A DNA stretch of 64,000 bases from Nonomuraea jabiensis (GTDB lineage: Bacteria; Actinomycetota; Actinomycetes; Streptosporangiales; Streptosporangiaceae), in the NCBI RefSeq assembly GCF_014204795.1, contig NZ_JACHMB010000001.1:7328501-7392500 (forward strand), given 5' to 3'. The notes under the pieces were generated by a model that made no database searches, was not told the DNA's origin, and saw nothing but the letters and a program-made list of their open reading frames with translations. The position numbers and the translations under genes are program-made. This document shows, in pieces, positions 29,392 to 37,656 of this stretch. Positions within the stretch are counted from its first letter, which is position 1. Every line of letters begins with the position of its first letter.

Positions 29392-31212
29392 CTACTGCTT
29401 CGCCTTGATGAGGCCCAGCTGGATCCAGACGCCGGCGTTCAGGCGGAGCAGGTCACTGTCCTGCTCCGGCCAGCCGGTGAAGCGGCTGGTGTTGGTGAAC
29501 TGCGTGTTGACGTAGTCCCAGAGCTGGATGGCCGGCAGGTCCTGGTTGGCCGTCTTGGCGAGCTGCACCATGATCGGCTTGGCCTGCTCGGGAGTGGCCG
29601 CGTTCAGCTTGGCCGTGAGCTCGCCCGGGTTGACCTTGCCCACGCCCTCGACGTCGATCTCCTCCGCGCTGCCCATCCAGTTGCCGCCCTTGCCGGGCGC
29701 GCTGTGCGCGACCTTGCCGGCGACGTTGGTCCAGCCGTTGGAGGCGCCGTAGAGGCGCTGGAAGATGTCGTACGGCGCGGGGCCGAGCGCCATCAGCCAG
29801 AAGCCGACGTCGTACTTGCCGGCCGCGAGCTCCTCCAGGTAGACGGGGTAGTCGGCGACGGTCACGACCTCGGCGTCCACGCCGCCGGCGATGAGCTGGC
29901 TCTTGATGTTCTCCTCGGCGGAGATCCAGTCGGAGAACGTCGCGGGCGCGCGCATGCTGACCTTCCACGGCGAGCCGTCGGCCAGCGTCCACTTGCCGCC
30001 CGTCTTCTTCAGACCGGCCGCCTTGAACTCCTCCTCAGCCTTGGCCACGTCGTGCTTGTACGGGTTCAGGCTGGCCAGTTCGGAACCGATCCACTCCTGG
30101 GCCGGCTTCTGGTGGATGCCGGAGGTCGTCAGCGCCGGCGTGCCGCCCTCGGGCGAGGCCACCTTGGTCACCTGGTCGCGGTCGATCAGGTAGGCCAGGC
30201 CGCGCCGCACGTGCACGTTGTCGTACGGCTTCTTCGACTGGTTGAAGGCCATGCCGACGGCCACCGGCGAGAAGCCCCTGATGACGTTGGAGCCGGGGGC
30301 GTTCTTGATCCGGGTCATGACGTCGGTGGGCATGGCCGTGAAGCCGGCCTGGTCGAGCTTGCCCGCGCTCAGGTAGTTCCAGATCTGCTCGTTGCCGTTG
30401 TAGTTGAGCAGCTTCACCTGCGCGGGCGCGACGTTCGCGGCGTTGTAGAAGTTCTTGTTCTTGACCAGCAGCGCCTCGCCCGGGTTCACCCGCTCCAGCG
30501 TGAACGGGCCGGCGGAGACGTCCTTCGGCGGCGCGAACGCGAGCACCTTCTGGCCGATGGCGAGGATCTCCTCGCGGGCCTTGTCGGCGTCGGCGCCGGT
30601 CTCCCTGGCGGCCTTCAGCTTGTCCCAGAAGTCGGCCGGCAGCAGGCTGCTCCAGACATGGGCCGGCACGACCCAGTTGTCCATGATGCCGCGGGCGAAC
30701 TTCATGCTCGGGTTCTTCATGTCCTGGGAGACCTTGACGGTCTTCTGGTCGACCACCTGGACGTCGGACGCCACGCCCGCCGCGCCCGGCGTGACCGCGA
30801 ACGCGGTGCTGCCGGTGGTGGAGGCCAGCCCGAGAGAGAGCTTGACGTCGTCGGCCGTCACCGGCTTGCCGTCGGACCACTTGGCGTTCGGCTGGATGTG
30901 GATGGTGATCGAGGAGTTGTCGGGAGCGATCTCCCAACTGGCCGCGATACCCGGGTAGAACTGGTTGGGATCGGTCAGGTGGTTCTTGATCCAGCCCAGC
31001 TTCATCGCGTTGTAACCCAGGAAAGAGTTGCCCTTGGGCGCCCATGGGTTGGCCGGGCCGCTCGCGTCGAGGCCGGGCTTGAGCACGTCGATCGTGGTGA
31101 AGAGCCCGCCCCCGCCGCCCGAGCCGCCGGAAGTGTTGGTCGAACCACCGCTGCACGCCGCTGTCGCGGTGGCAAGGCCCAGCAACGCCACTACCGCTGC
31201 CAGTCGTTTCAT
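29392..31212 (-). CDS. Peptide ABC importer substrate-binding lipoprotein (SBP family 5)
   Basis: The 606-residue binding protein has a lipoprotein signal (MKRLAAVVALLGLATATAAC, lipobox Cys20), a Gly/Ser linker, and the SBP_bac_5 core: SWEIAPDNSSITIHIQPNAK with WSDGKPVTADDV, then FNQSKKPYDNVHVRRGLAYLI. It captures the solute at the cell surface and gives it to the permeases encoded downstream. The ATG has GGAG eight bases upstream; longer upstream frames lack a signal peptide. A clear promoter lies 56-84 bases upstream. It is the first gene of a six-gene operon ending in the tandem GNAT. Confidence 0.94.
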   Translation of the reverse strand: MKRLAAVVALLGLATATAACSGGSTNTSGGSGGGGGLFTTIDVLKPGLDASGPANPWAPKGNSFLGYNAMKLGWIKNHLTDPNQFYPGIAASWEIAPDNSSITIHIQPNAKWSDGKPVTADDVKLSLGLASTTGSTAFAVTPGAAGVASDVQVVDQKTVKVSQDMKNPSMKFARGIMDNWVVPAHVWSSLLPADFWDKLKAARETGADADKAREEILAIGQKVLAFAPPKDVSAGPFTLERVNPGEALLVKNKNFYNAANVAPAQVKLLNYNGNEQIWNYLSAGKLDQAGFTAMPTDVMTRIKNAPGSNVIRGFSPVAVGMAFNQSKKPYDNVHVRRGLAYLIDRDQVTKVASPEGGTPALTTSGIHQKPAQEWIGSELASLNPYKHDVAKAEEEFKAAGLKKTGGKWTLADGSPWKVSMRAPATFSDWISAEENIKSQLIAGGVDAEVVTVADYPVYLEELAAGKYDVGFWLMALGPAPYDIFQRLYGASNGWTNVAGKVAHSAPGKGGNWMGSAEEIDVEGVGKVNPGELTAKLNAATPEQAKPIMVQLAKTANQDLPAIQLWDYVNTQFTNTSRFTGWPEQDSDLLRLNAGVWIQLGLIKAKQ

Positions 31213-31267
31213 TTGCCGCTCCGGGGAGATGTCGGACCTGTCGAAGATCTCTGTAGGGATTGACCGG

Positions 31268-31296
31268 ACCCTACGATCGTGCCTCACCCGCGTCAA
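31268..31296 (-). promoter_or_regulatory. Promoter of the peptide-importer operon
   Basis: On the minus strand TTGACG (31296-31291), exactly 17 bases, then TAGGGT (31273-31268). This is a near-consensus vegetative actinobacterial promoter placed 55 bp before the binding-protein ATG. Confidence 0.68.
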
Positions 31297-31376
31297 TAAT
31301 CTCCAGAGGTTGTGAGGCTAATGTAACTTTCCTTCATCAGTGTGCGGAGTGGAGCTAAGCGCCGTCAAGTAAAACG

Positions 31377-32342
31377 TCATTCCATTACCAAGACGGCAGC
31401 CCCTCTGACCTGGTCGTTCGCCAGATCGGTGAGCGCCTGGGCAGCCTCTGCGAACGGATGGAGGCTCGTCGCCACGCGTGGCGGGTGGGCCAGCGCCAGC
31501 TCCAGATAGGCACGCCCATCGGCCCTGGTGTTGGCCGTGACGCTGCGGAGCGTGCGCTCCTGGAAGAGGTGCCTGTCGTAGTTCAGGACGGGCACGTCCG
31601 TCAGGTGGATCCCGGCGATGGCCAGCGTGCCACCACGGTCGAGCGCTTCGAGCGCCACTGGCACCAGGGTACCTACCGGCGCAAATAGGATGGCCGCGTC
31701 CAGCGGCTCGGGCGGTTCGTCCCCGGCGGAGGCGGCTCCCAGCTCCAGCGCGAGCGCCCTGGAGGCCGCGGATCTGGTCACCGCGTGCACGACCGCGCCC
31801 CGCGCGATGGCGGCCTGCGCGGTCAGGTGCGCCGAGGCGCCGAACCCGTAGATCCCCAGCCGCCCGCCCGGCGGCAGGTCGCAGCGCAGCAGCGCCCGGT
31901 AGCCGATGATCCCGGCGCACAGCAGCGGCGCCAGCCGCTCGGCGGGCACGTCGCCGGGCAGCGGATAGACGTAGTCGCGGGGCGCGGTGAGGTATTCGGC
32001 GTAACCGCCGTCGGCGTCCCACCCCGTGTAGGCCGAGGAGGGGCAGAGGTTCTCCATGCCCCTCAGGCAGTACCTGCACGCGCCGCAGGTGGAGCGGAGC
32101 CAGGCCACGCCCACCCGCTCGCCCGTGCCCTCGACGCGCCCCACGACCTGGTGACCGGGCGTGGTCCGCGGCCGGCGCGGCAGGAGGTCGCCCTCCGCCA
32201 GGTGCAGGTCGGTACGGCACACGCCGCACGCCTCGACCCGTACCAGCACCTCGCCCGGGCCCGGCTCGGGCACGTCCCGCTCGACGAGCTCCAGCGGCCG
32301 CGTCGCCATCGGGCCCGGCTCGGCCACGACCCACGCCCGCAT
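31377..32342 (-). CDS. Zinc-dependent medium-chain alcohol dehydrogenase
   Basis: A 321-residue MDR enzyme. Catalytic-zinc ligands are in CGVCRTDLH and PGHQVVG (Gln where Glu is more common); the structural zinc is held by four Cys in CGACRYCLRGMENLC. The NAD(P) fold has GIYGFGASAHL. It should oxidise or reduce an alcohol/aldehyde with NAD(P); the substrate is unknown. ATG 32342 was chosen; a GTG at 32348 that overlaps the M20 stop (GTGA) is equally possible. It forms a pair with the M20 gene. Confidence 0.88.
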   Translation of the reverse strand: MRAWVVAEPGPMATRPLELVERDVPEPGPGEVLVRVEACGVCRTDLHLAEGDLLPRRPRTTPGHQVVGRVEGTGERVGVAWLRSTCGACRYCLRGMENLCPSSAYTGWDADGGYAEYLTAPRDYVYPLPGDVPAERLAPLLCAGIIGYRALLRCDLPPGGRLGIYGFGASAHLTAQAAIARGAVVHAVTRSAASRALALELGAASAGDEPPEPLDAAILFAPVGTLVPVALEALDRGGTLAIAGIHLTDVPVLNYDRHLFQERTLRSVTANTRADGRAYLELALAHPPRVATSLHPFAEAAQALTDLANDQVRGAAVLVME

Positions 32343-32344
32343 GG

Positions 32345-33541
32345 TCACGACAGCCTGGCGTGGGCGAGCGTGGCGTAGAGCGCGGCGCCGTCGGACAGGA
32401 CGGAGTCGTCGAAGACCGCCTCGGGGGAGTGGTTGTAGGGCGCCGTGGCCGGGTCACGGTCGGCCGGGCAGGCCCCCAGGAACACGAACGCGCCCGGCAC
32501 CTCCTCCAGCACGTACGAGAAGTCCTCGGAGCCCATGATGGGCTGCGGCGACACGAAATACCGCCCCGGGCCGAACAGCTCGTCGGCCGTCCTGCCCACG
32601 AACGCCGCCTCGCTGTCGTCGTTCACCGTCACCGGGTAACCCATCCCGAACGACGCCTCGACCTCCAGCCCGTGCGCCGCCGCGATGCCCCGCACGACCT
32701 CCACCAGCCTGCGCCTGATCTTCGCCCGGTTGTCCTTGCTGAACGTGCGCACCGTGGCCTCGAACCTGGCCTCGTCGGGGATCACGTTGTCCGCCGACCC
32801 GCCGTGGAAGCTGCCCACCGTCACCACGACCGGGTCGAACACGTCGAACCCCCTGGTCACCATGGTCTGCAGCGCCGTCACCATCTCGCAGCCCGCCGCG
32901 ATCGGGTCCAGCGACCGGTGCGGGCTGGAGCCGTGCCCGCCGCGCCCCTTGACCGTCACGAGGAACGTGTCCGCCGCCGCCATGATCGGCCCCGGCCGCG
33001 ACGCGAACAGACCCGGCGGCAACATCGCCGACACCACGTGCATCCCGTACGCCGCCACGGGCCGCGCGCCCGCCGCGTCGAGCACCCCCTCGGCGATCAT
33101 GTGCTTGGCGCCCTCGTGACCCTCCTCGCCCGGCTGGAACATGAAGATGACGTCACCGGCCAGCTCCTCCCGCCGCGCGCTCAGCAGCCGCGCCGCCCCC
33201 GCCAGCATCGCGGTGTGCAGGTCGTGGCCGCACGCGTGCATCTGGCCGGGGAGCTGGGAGACGTACGGCAGGTCGTTCTTCTCGGCCACGGGAAGCGCGT
33301 CCATGTCCCCACGCAGCAGCACGGCCGGGCCCGGTCTGCCGCCCCTCAGCACGGCGGTGACGGAGCTGAGCGAGGTGCCCGTCGTCACCTCCAGCGGCAG
33401 CCCGTCCAACGCGGCCAGGACCTTCTCCTGCGTGCGCGGCAGGTGCAGGCCGAGCTCCGGGGTGGTGTGCAACGAGTGCCTGAGCTGGATGAGGTCGTCC
33501 CGCATGTCACGGGCGGATTCGGTGAAGGACATGAAGAACAT
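32345..33541 (-). CDS. M20-family metallopeptidase/amidohydrolase (hippurate hydrolase-like)
   Basis: A 398-residue dinuclear-metal amidohydrolase. Metal/catalytic motifs: LLRGDMDALPV, MHACGHDLHTAML, QPGEEGHEGAKHMI, and C-terminal MGSEDFSYVLEEVPG. Relatives split N-acyl amino acids, hippurate or auxin conjugates. ATG at 33541 is used (GGTGG upstream), with ATG 33532 possible. It is divergent from the HAD-IIA gene (52 bp) and is followed, essentially without gap, by the alcohol dehydrogenase gene. Its place 1 kb before the peptide importer suggests a role in using imported acyl-peptides, which is inference. Confidence 0.9.
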   Translation of the reverse strand: MFFMSFTESARDMRDDLIQLRHSLHTTPELGLHLPRTQEKVLAALDGLPLEVTTGTSLSSVTAVLRGGRPGPAVLLRGDMDALPVAEKNDLPYVSQLPGQMHACGHDLHTAMLAGAARLLSARREELAGDVIFMFQPGEEGHEGAKHMIAEGVLDAAGARPVAAYGMHVVSAMLPPGLFASRPGPIMAAADTFLVTVKGRGGHGSSPHRSLDPIAAGCEMVTALQTMVTRGFDVFDPVVVTVGSFHGGSADNVIPDEARFEATVRTFSKDNRAKIRRRLVEVVRGIAAAHGLEVEASFGMGYPVTVNDDSEAAFVGRTADELFGPGRYFVSPQPIMGSEDFSYVLEEVPGAFVFLGACPADRDPATAPYNHSPEAVFDDSVLSDGAALYATLAHARLS

Positions 33542-33593
33542 TGTTCATCCACCGGGCGGGAAGTCGATAAGGCGCGCTCGGTACGATGTGCGT

Positions 33594-34373
33594 GTGACTC
33601 AGCGTAAACGGATCGACTCCTGGTTGTCCGACATGGATGGCGTTCTCGTCCACGAGGGTCGTCCGATCCCCGGTGCGGACGAATTCATCAAGCGGCTCAG
33701 AGAGTCGGACAAGAAGTTCAGGGTGCTGACGAACAACTCGATCTACACCCAGCGCGACCTGTCGGCGCGCCTGGCCGGGGCGGGCCTCGAAGTGCCCCCC
33801 GAGTCCATCTGGACCTCCGCGCTGGCCACCGCCCAGTTCCTCGACGACCAGCGCGCGGGCGGCTCGGCGTACGTCATCGGCGAGGCGGGCCTGACGACGG
33901 CGCTGCACGAGGTCGGCTACGTGCTCACCGATCTCGACCCCGACTACGTCGTGCTCGGCGAGACCCGCACCTACAGCTTCACGCAGATCACCCGGGCCAT
34001 CCGCCTCATCGAGGGCGGCGCCCGCTTCATCGCCACCAACCCCGACCCCATCGGCCCCTCCACCGAGGGCTCCCTGCCGGCCTGCGGCGCCGTGGCCGCC
34101 CTCATCACCAAGGCCACCGGCGTCGCCCCCTACTTCGTCGGCAAGCCCAACCCGCGCATGATGCGCAGCGCCCTCAACGAGATCGAGGGCCACAGCGAGA
34201 CGACCGCCATGATCGGCGACCGCATGGACACCGACATCGTGTCGGGCATGGAGGCGGGCCTGTTCACGATCCTGGTCCTCACGGGCGTGACCCAGCGCGA
34301 CGAGATCGACCGCTTCCCCTACCGTCCCTCGCTGGTGGTCGACTCGGTCGCCGACCTCATCGACCTCATCTGA
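33594..34373 (+). CDS. HAD-IIA family sugar/nucleotide phosphatase (NagD-like)
   Basis: A 259-residue phosphatase. Motif I is SDMDGVLVHEG (nucleophile Asp), motif II VLTNNS, motif III/IV KPNPRMM and IGDRMDTDIVSGMEAG; the C2 cap includes YVVLGETRTYSF. NagD-like enzymes dephosphorylate UMP, glycerol phosphate or sugar phosphates. GTG at 33594 follows TACGAT (33582-33587) by six bases, another possible leaderless start. It stands alone. Confidence 0.92.
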   Translation: MTQRKRIDSWLSDMDGVLVHEGRPIPGADEFIKRLRESDKKFRVLTNNSIYTQRDLSARLAGAGLEVPPESIWTSALATAQFLDDQRAGGSAYVIGEAGLTTALHEVGYVLTDLDPDYVVLGETRTYSFTQITRAIRLIEGGARFIATNPDPIGPSTEGSLPACGAVAALITKATGVAPYFVGKPNPRMMRSALNEIEGHSETTAMIGDRMDTDIVSGMEAGLFTILVLTGVTQRDEIDRFPYRPSLVVDSVADLIDLI

Positions 34374-34416
34374 ACCTGACTCGTTCTGACAGGTACGGGT
34401 GGCACCCTTGGACGCC

Positions 34417-35040
34417 ATGACCCGCGTTTACCTGGAGATCGGCCCGAAGAAGGTCTTCGCCTGCTCGCTCGACTGGCCCGGCTGGTGCCGGGTCGCCAAG
34501 GGCGAGGAGGCGGCCCTCGACCTGCTCATGGAGTACGTCCCCCGCTACGGCGCGGTGGCCGCGCGGGCCGGGCTGGACTTCGCCCCGGGTGACCCGGTGG
34601 TCGTGGCGCGCGTCCCGGGCAGCGACATGACCGACTTCGGCGCCCCGTACGCCGTCCCCGACCTGGACCAGGAGCCCGTGCCCGCGTCCGAGGCGGCCCG
34701 CGGCGTCGCCCTCCTCCGGGCGGCCTGGGCGCTGTTCGACGAGACCGCCGCCTCCTCTCCCGAGGACCTGCGCAAGGGCCCGCGCGGGGGCGGCCGCGAC
34801 CTGTCGGGGGTCGTCCGGCACGTGGAGGAGGCCGAGCGCGCCTTCGCCAGGAAGGTGGACGTGCGGCACAAGCCGTACAAGCAGCCCGGGGACCGGGACG
34901 CCATGCGGGCGGAGCTGGCGGACGTGCTGTCCCGCGCCTGGGAGCCGCCCCGGACGACCGGCTGGCCGCCCCGCTACGCGCTGCGCCGCGCCGCCTGGCA
35001 CGTCATCGACCACCTCTGGGAGATCGAGGACCGCCGCTAG
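34417..35040 (+). CDS. Conserved hypothetical protein with DinB-like C-terminal motif
   Basis: A 207-residue protein beginning MTRVYLEIGPKKVFACSLDW, probably a HicB-like N-terminal fold judged from the PGWCR and GDP context. The C-terminus includes HVEEAERAFARKV and AAWHVIDHLWEIEDR, with His residues spaced like the metal-binding site of DinB-superfamily proteins. The ATG at 34417 is chosen over a GTG at 34399 because of the protein-like N-terminus. No operon partner is evident. The function is unknown. Confidence 0.7.
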   Translation: MTRVYLEIGPKKVFACSLDWPGWCRVAKGEEAALDLLMEYVPRYGAVAARAGLDFAPGDPVVVARVPGSDMTDFGAPYAVPDLDQEPVPASEAARGVALLRAAWALFDETAASSPEDLRKGPRGGGRDLSGVVRHVEEAERAFARKVDVRHKPYKQPGDRDAMRAELADVLSRAWEPPRTTGWPPRYALRRAAWHVIDHLWEIEDRR

Positions 35041-35047
35041 CACCTTC

Positions 35048-35063
35048 GCCCGGCGGGCCGGGC
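35048..35063 (+). terminator. Short GC hairpin after the DinB-like gene
   Basis: GCCCGG and CCGGGC form a six-bp stem with a four-base loop just after the stop at 35040, followed by CAAAGAAT. A plausible terminator but short. Confidence 0.35.
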
Positions 35064-35186
35064 AAAGAATCGGCCCCGATTTCGCCGAGGCCTGGCCAAA
35101 ATCCCTCACCGACTGCAACCATATGGTGACCCAACGCGGTCGTCGAGGGGGCGGCCGCGCCATCAGCAAGCGCAAAGGTAAAACCC

Positions 35187-35600
35187 GTGGACGTACAGGC
35201 GGAGATTCGCGACTTGAAGCTCCGTGTCGATGGGCTGGAGGCGTGCGACCGGCTCGGCGACGCCACGCCGGTGGGCGGCGGGGAGCAGGGCCTGCTCCGT
35301 GAGATCAACGACCGCGCCAAGCGCCTGGAGACCCAGCTCGCCGCCATCAAGGCCGAGACGGCGATGGCCCGCACCGAGACGATCGAGCAGTTCGCGGCCG
35401 TCGACGTCGAGATCGCGGCCATCCGGCGGGAGATCAACGCCCACCTCGCCGGGGACGACGAGGACTACATCCCGACGCAGATCGCCGACGAGTTCGCGAG
35501 CGTCCGGGCCGAGATCGCGCAGGAGTTCAACGCCATCCGGTCCGAGCTGCTCGACCTGAGCATCAAGCTCGATCGCCTGCTCAAGAAGGACTACATGTGA
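35187..35600 (+). CDS. Small coiled-coil protein of unknown function
   Basis: A 137-residue, highly charged helical protein. Heptad-like segments cover almost the whole length (DVQAEIRDLKLRVDGLEA, NDRAKRLETQLAAIKAETA, SVRAEIAQEFNAIRSELLD, IKLDRLLKK). There is no signal peptide or membrane segment. The GTG start at 35187 has AAAGGT about ten bases upstream. It may scaffold or oligomerise with another protein; nothing more specific is visible. Confidence 0.68.
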   Translation: MDVQAEIRDLKLRVDGLEACDRLGDATPVGGGEQGLLREINDRAKRLETQLAAIKAETAMARTETIEQFAAVDVEIAAIRREINAHLAGDDEDYIPTQIADEFASVRAEIAQEFNAIRSELLDLSIKLDRLLKKDYM

Positions 35601-35630
35601 CGGCCGCGCCGGGCCGGTGATCCCGCCCGA

Positions 35631-35657
35631 AGCCGGGGCCGGATCGCCGTCCCGGCT
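35631..35657. terminator. Hairpin between convergent genes
   Basis: AGCCGGG (35631-35637) and CCCGGCT (35651-35657) make a seven-bp stem with a 13-base loop between the ends of the coiled-coil gene and the sigma-factor gene. Confidence 0.4.
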
Positions 35658-35660
35658 CCG

Positions 35661-36944
35661 CTAACCGGGCGCGGGGCCCGTGAGGTCGTCGGCGCGTTCC
35701 AGGAGGGCGCGCCGTTCGGCTCCCGGGGCGAGGCGGGCGGCCGCCTGGCGGAACAGCGCGGCGGCGTGGTCGCGGTGACCGAGGCGGGCCGTGAGGTCGG
35801 CCTGCGCGGCGACGGCGAGCGGATAGTCCTTCAGCGCGCCGGTGGCGAGCACCTGGTCGATCAGCGCCAGCCCGGCCGCCGGGCCGTGCGCGTAGCCGTG
35901 GGCCACGGCGCGGTTGAGGGCGATCACCGGCGAGGGGTGGAGCTCCACCAGTTCGTCGTACCAGCGGGCGATGGCCGGCCAGTCCGTCGCGCCGGGGTCC
36001 GGCGCGGTCGCGTGACAGGCGGCGATGCGCGCCTGCAGGACGTAGGGGCCGTCGGCCGGCGCCGCCGCCAGCGTCTCCAGCCCTTCGCGGATCGCCGCGC
36101 GGTCCCAGCGGGCGCGGTCCTGCTTGTCGAGCGTGAGCAGGTTGCCCTGCCCGTCGCGGCGGGCCTCGCGCCGGGAGTGCTGGAACAGCAGCAGCGCCAG
36201 CAGCCCGGCGACCTCCGGCTGGTCCGGGAGGAGCTGGTGGAGCAGGCGTGCCAGCCGGACCGCCTCGTCGGCGAGGCCCGGCTCGCCGTCGGGGTCGTAG
36301 CCGCGGGTGAAGAGCACGTACAGGACGGCCAGCACGCCGGGCAGGCGCTCGGCCAGCGCCGGGCCGCTCGGGACGTGGTACGGGATGCGCGCGTCCGCGA
36401 TCTTCGTCTTGGCCCGGGTCAGGCGCCGCGTCATGGTCGCGTGGGGGACGAGGAGCGCCCGCGCGATGTCGGCGGTCGGCACCCCGCAGACGGTCCTCAG
36501 CGTGAGCGCCACCCGTGACTCCAGGGCCAGCGCGGGGTGGCAGCAGGTGAAGATCAGCCGCAGGCGGTCGTCCACGACCTCCTCCTCCTGGTCGTCCGTG
36601 GCCGGGGCGGCGGGCGCGAGCTCCGCCAGCTCGTGCAGCTTGCGGCGCTCGACGGACGCGCGGCGCAGCACGTCGGTGGCGCGGTTGCGGGCCACGGTCA
36701 TGAGCCAGCCGCCGGGGTTGTCCGGCACGCCGTCCCGCGGCCACCTCTCCGGGGCCTGCGCGAGCGCGTCCTGGGCGCTGTCCTCGGCGAGCGTCCAGTC
36801 GCCGGTGACGCGGATCAGGGTGGCGACGATCCGCGTGTAGGCGTCCGCGCCGACCGCCGCAACAGCCTCCGCGACCATCCCCGCGCGGCCCCCCGCGGCG
36901 GACTGTGCCGCCGCCGGGGGCCGTGCCGGGCGTCCTGGCGTCAC
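35661..36944 (-). CDS. ECF RNA polymerase sigma factor with long C-terminal extension (ECF42-like, DUF6596/TPR)
   Basis: A 427-residue sigma factor. Region 2 includes TLAEDSAQDALAQAPERW and DNPGGWLMTVARNRATDVLR; region 4 includes FTCCHPALALESRVALTLR and IARALLVPHATMTRRLTRAK. About 230 further residues form helical repeats (YVLFTRGYDPDGEPGLADEA, RARWDRAAIREGLETLAA, VIALNRAVAHGYAHGPAAGL), the C-terminal extension typical of ECF42. These factors work without a classical anti-sigma and are encoded with DGPF proteins, as here. The GTG at 36944 overlaps the DGPF gene's stop (GTGA); ATG at 36878 is a shorter alternative. Confidence 0.9.
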   Translation of the reverse strand: MTPGRPARPPAAAQSAAGGRAGMVAEAVAAVGADAYTRIVATLIRVTGDWTLAEDSAQDALAQAPERWPRDGVPDNPGGWLMTVARNRATDVLRRASVERRKLHELAELAPAAPATDDQEEEVVDDRLRLIFTCCHPALALESRVALTLRTVCGVPTADIARALLVPHATMTRRLTRAKTKIADARIPYHVPSGPALAERLPGVLAVLYVLFTRGYDPDGEPGLADEAVRLARLLHQLLPDQPEVAGLLALLLFQHSRREARRDGQGNLLTLDKQDRARWDRAAIREGLETLAAAPADGPYVLQARIAACHATAPDPGATDWPAIARWYDELVELHPSPVIALNRAVAHGYAHGPAAGLALIDQVLATGALKDYPLAVAAQADLTARLGHRDHAAALFRQAAARLAPGAERRALLERADDLTGPAPG

Positions 36945-37270
36945 TGGCCGGCGAACGGCCGCAGCTCCAGCCGCCCGTACCGGGCCATCGGGTGCGCCCG
37001 CGCCACCTCGATCGCCTCGTCGAGATGGGCGCACTCGAGGATGTCGTAGCCCACGATCACCTCCCGCGTCTCGGCGAACGGCCCGTCGGAGACCAGCAGC
37101 TCGCCGTTGCGGACGCGGACCGTCGTGGCGGCCGACACCGGCCCCAGCTCGTTGCCGTCCAGCCGCCGGCCGCGGCCGTCGTTGTCGGCCACCCACTTCT
37201 CGATGTCCTCGCTGCCGGTCGAGTCCGTGTCCGGTTCGGCGTCGGTGCAGACGAACATCATGTACTTCAT
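36941..37270 (-). CDS. DGPF/YCII-domain protein, partner of the ECF sigma factor
   Basis: A 109-residue YCII-related protein. The diagnostic segment is LLVSDGPFAETREVIVGYDI, with the Asp-Gly-Pro-Phe motif, then AHPMARYGRLELRPF. The ATG at 37270 has AGGAG seven bases upstream. It precedes the ECF sigma gene and overlaps it by four bases. Such proteins are genetically tied to ECF42 sigma factors; their biochemical job is unknown. Confidence 0.9.
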   Translation of the reverse strand: MKYMMFVCTDAEPDTDSTGSEDIEKWVADNDGRGRRLDGNELGPVSAATTVRVRNGELLVSDGPFAETREVIVGYDILECAHLDEAIEVARAHPMARYGRLELRPFAGQ

Positions 37271-37656
37271 CGATCGCTCCTCGCGTGTCGTGCTGTCACC
37301 AGCATGACGAACGGCCTCCCCGGATCCGGACACCGCCCGGAGCATCCCTCTCAATCCGGACTCTCTACCCAAAGCCGACCCTAAACCCGGTAACCACCTC
37401 CATATCGCCAACGCAGGATCAATGAAAACTTGCGCGACAACAAGGGATCCAAGCCCGTAACGTTCTCGATTTCCGCGAGGCGCACGGCTACGCTCAAGGC
37501 TTCGTTGGGTGATTGTTCGCGTATTCCGTAGGAAAAGCGTTGCTACGGAAATTTGGGGCAGCAAATCGCCCGAAGAGAGACTATTGGCTTTTTGGAGGGA
37601 TTAGATCGACTGTTTCCATGTCGATCCCGTCAAACTAGTTTATTTCCGGAGAAGTA
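37271..37656. other. Intergenic region with probable promoters for the sigma operon and the exopolysaccharide cluster
   Basis: 386 bp without a convincing gene and clearly richer in A/T than its surroundings. It separates two divergent operons and should hold both promoters. It contains one notable inverted repeat (listed separately) and ends with GGAG at 37648-37651, the ribosome-binding site of the glycosylphosphotransferase gene. Confidence 0.6.
37524..37550. promoter_or_regulatory. 8-bp inverted repeat upstream of the exopolysaccharide cluster
   Basis: TTCCGTAG (37524-37531) and CTACGGAA (37543-37550) are perfect complements separated by 11 bases. No U-tract follows, so an operator or an mRNA leader hairpin 107 bp before the first gene is more likely than a terminator. 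Confidence 0.5.
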
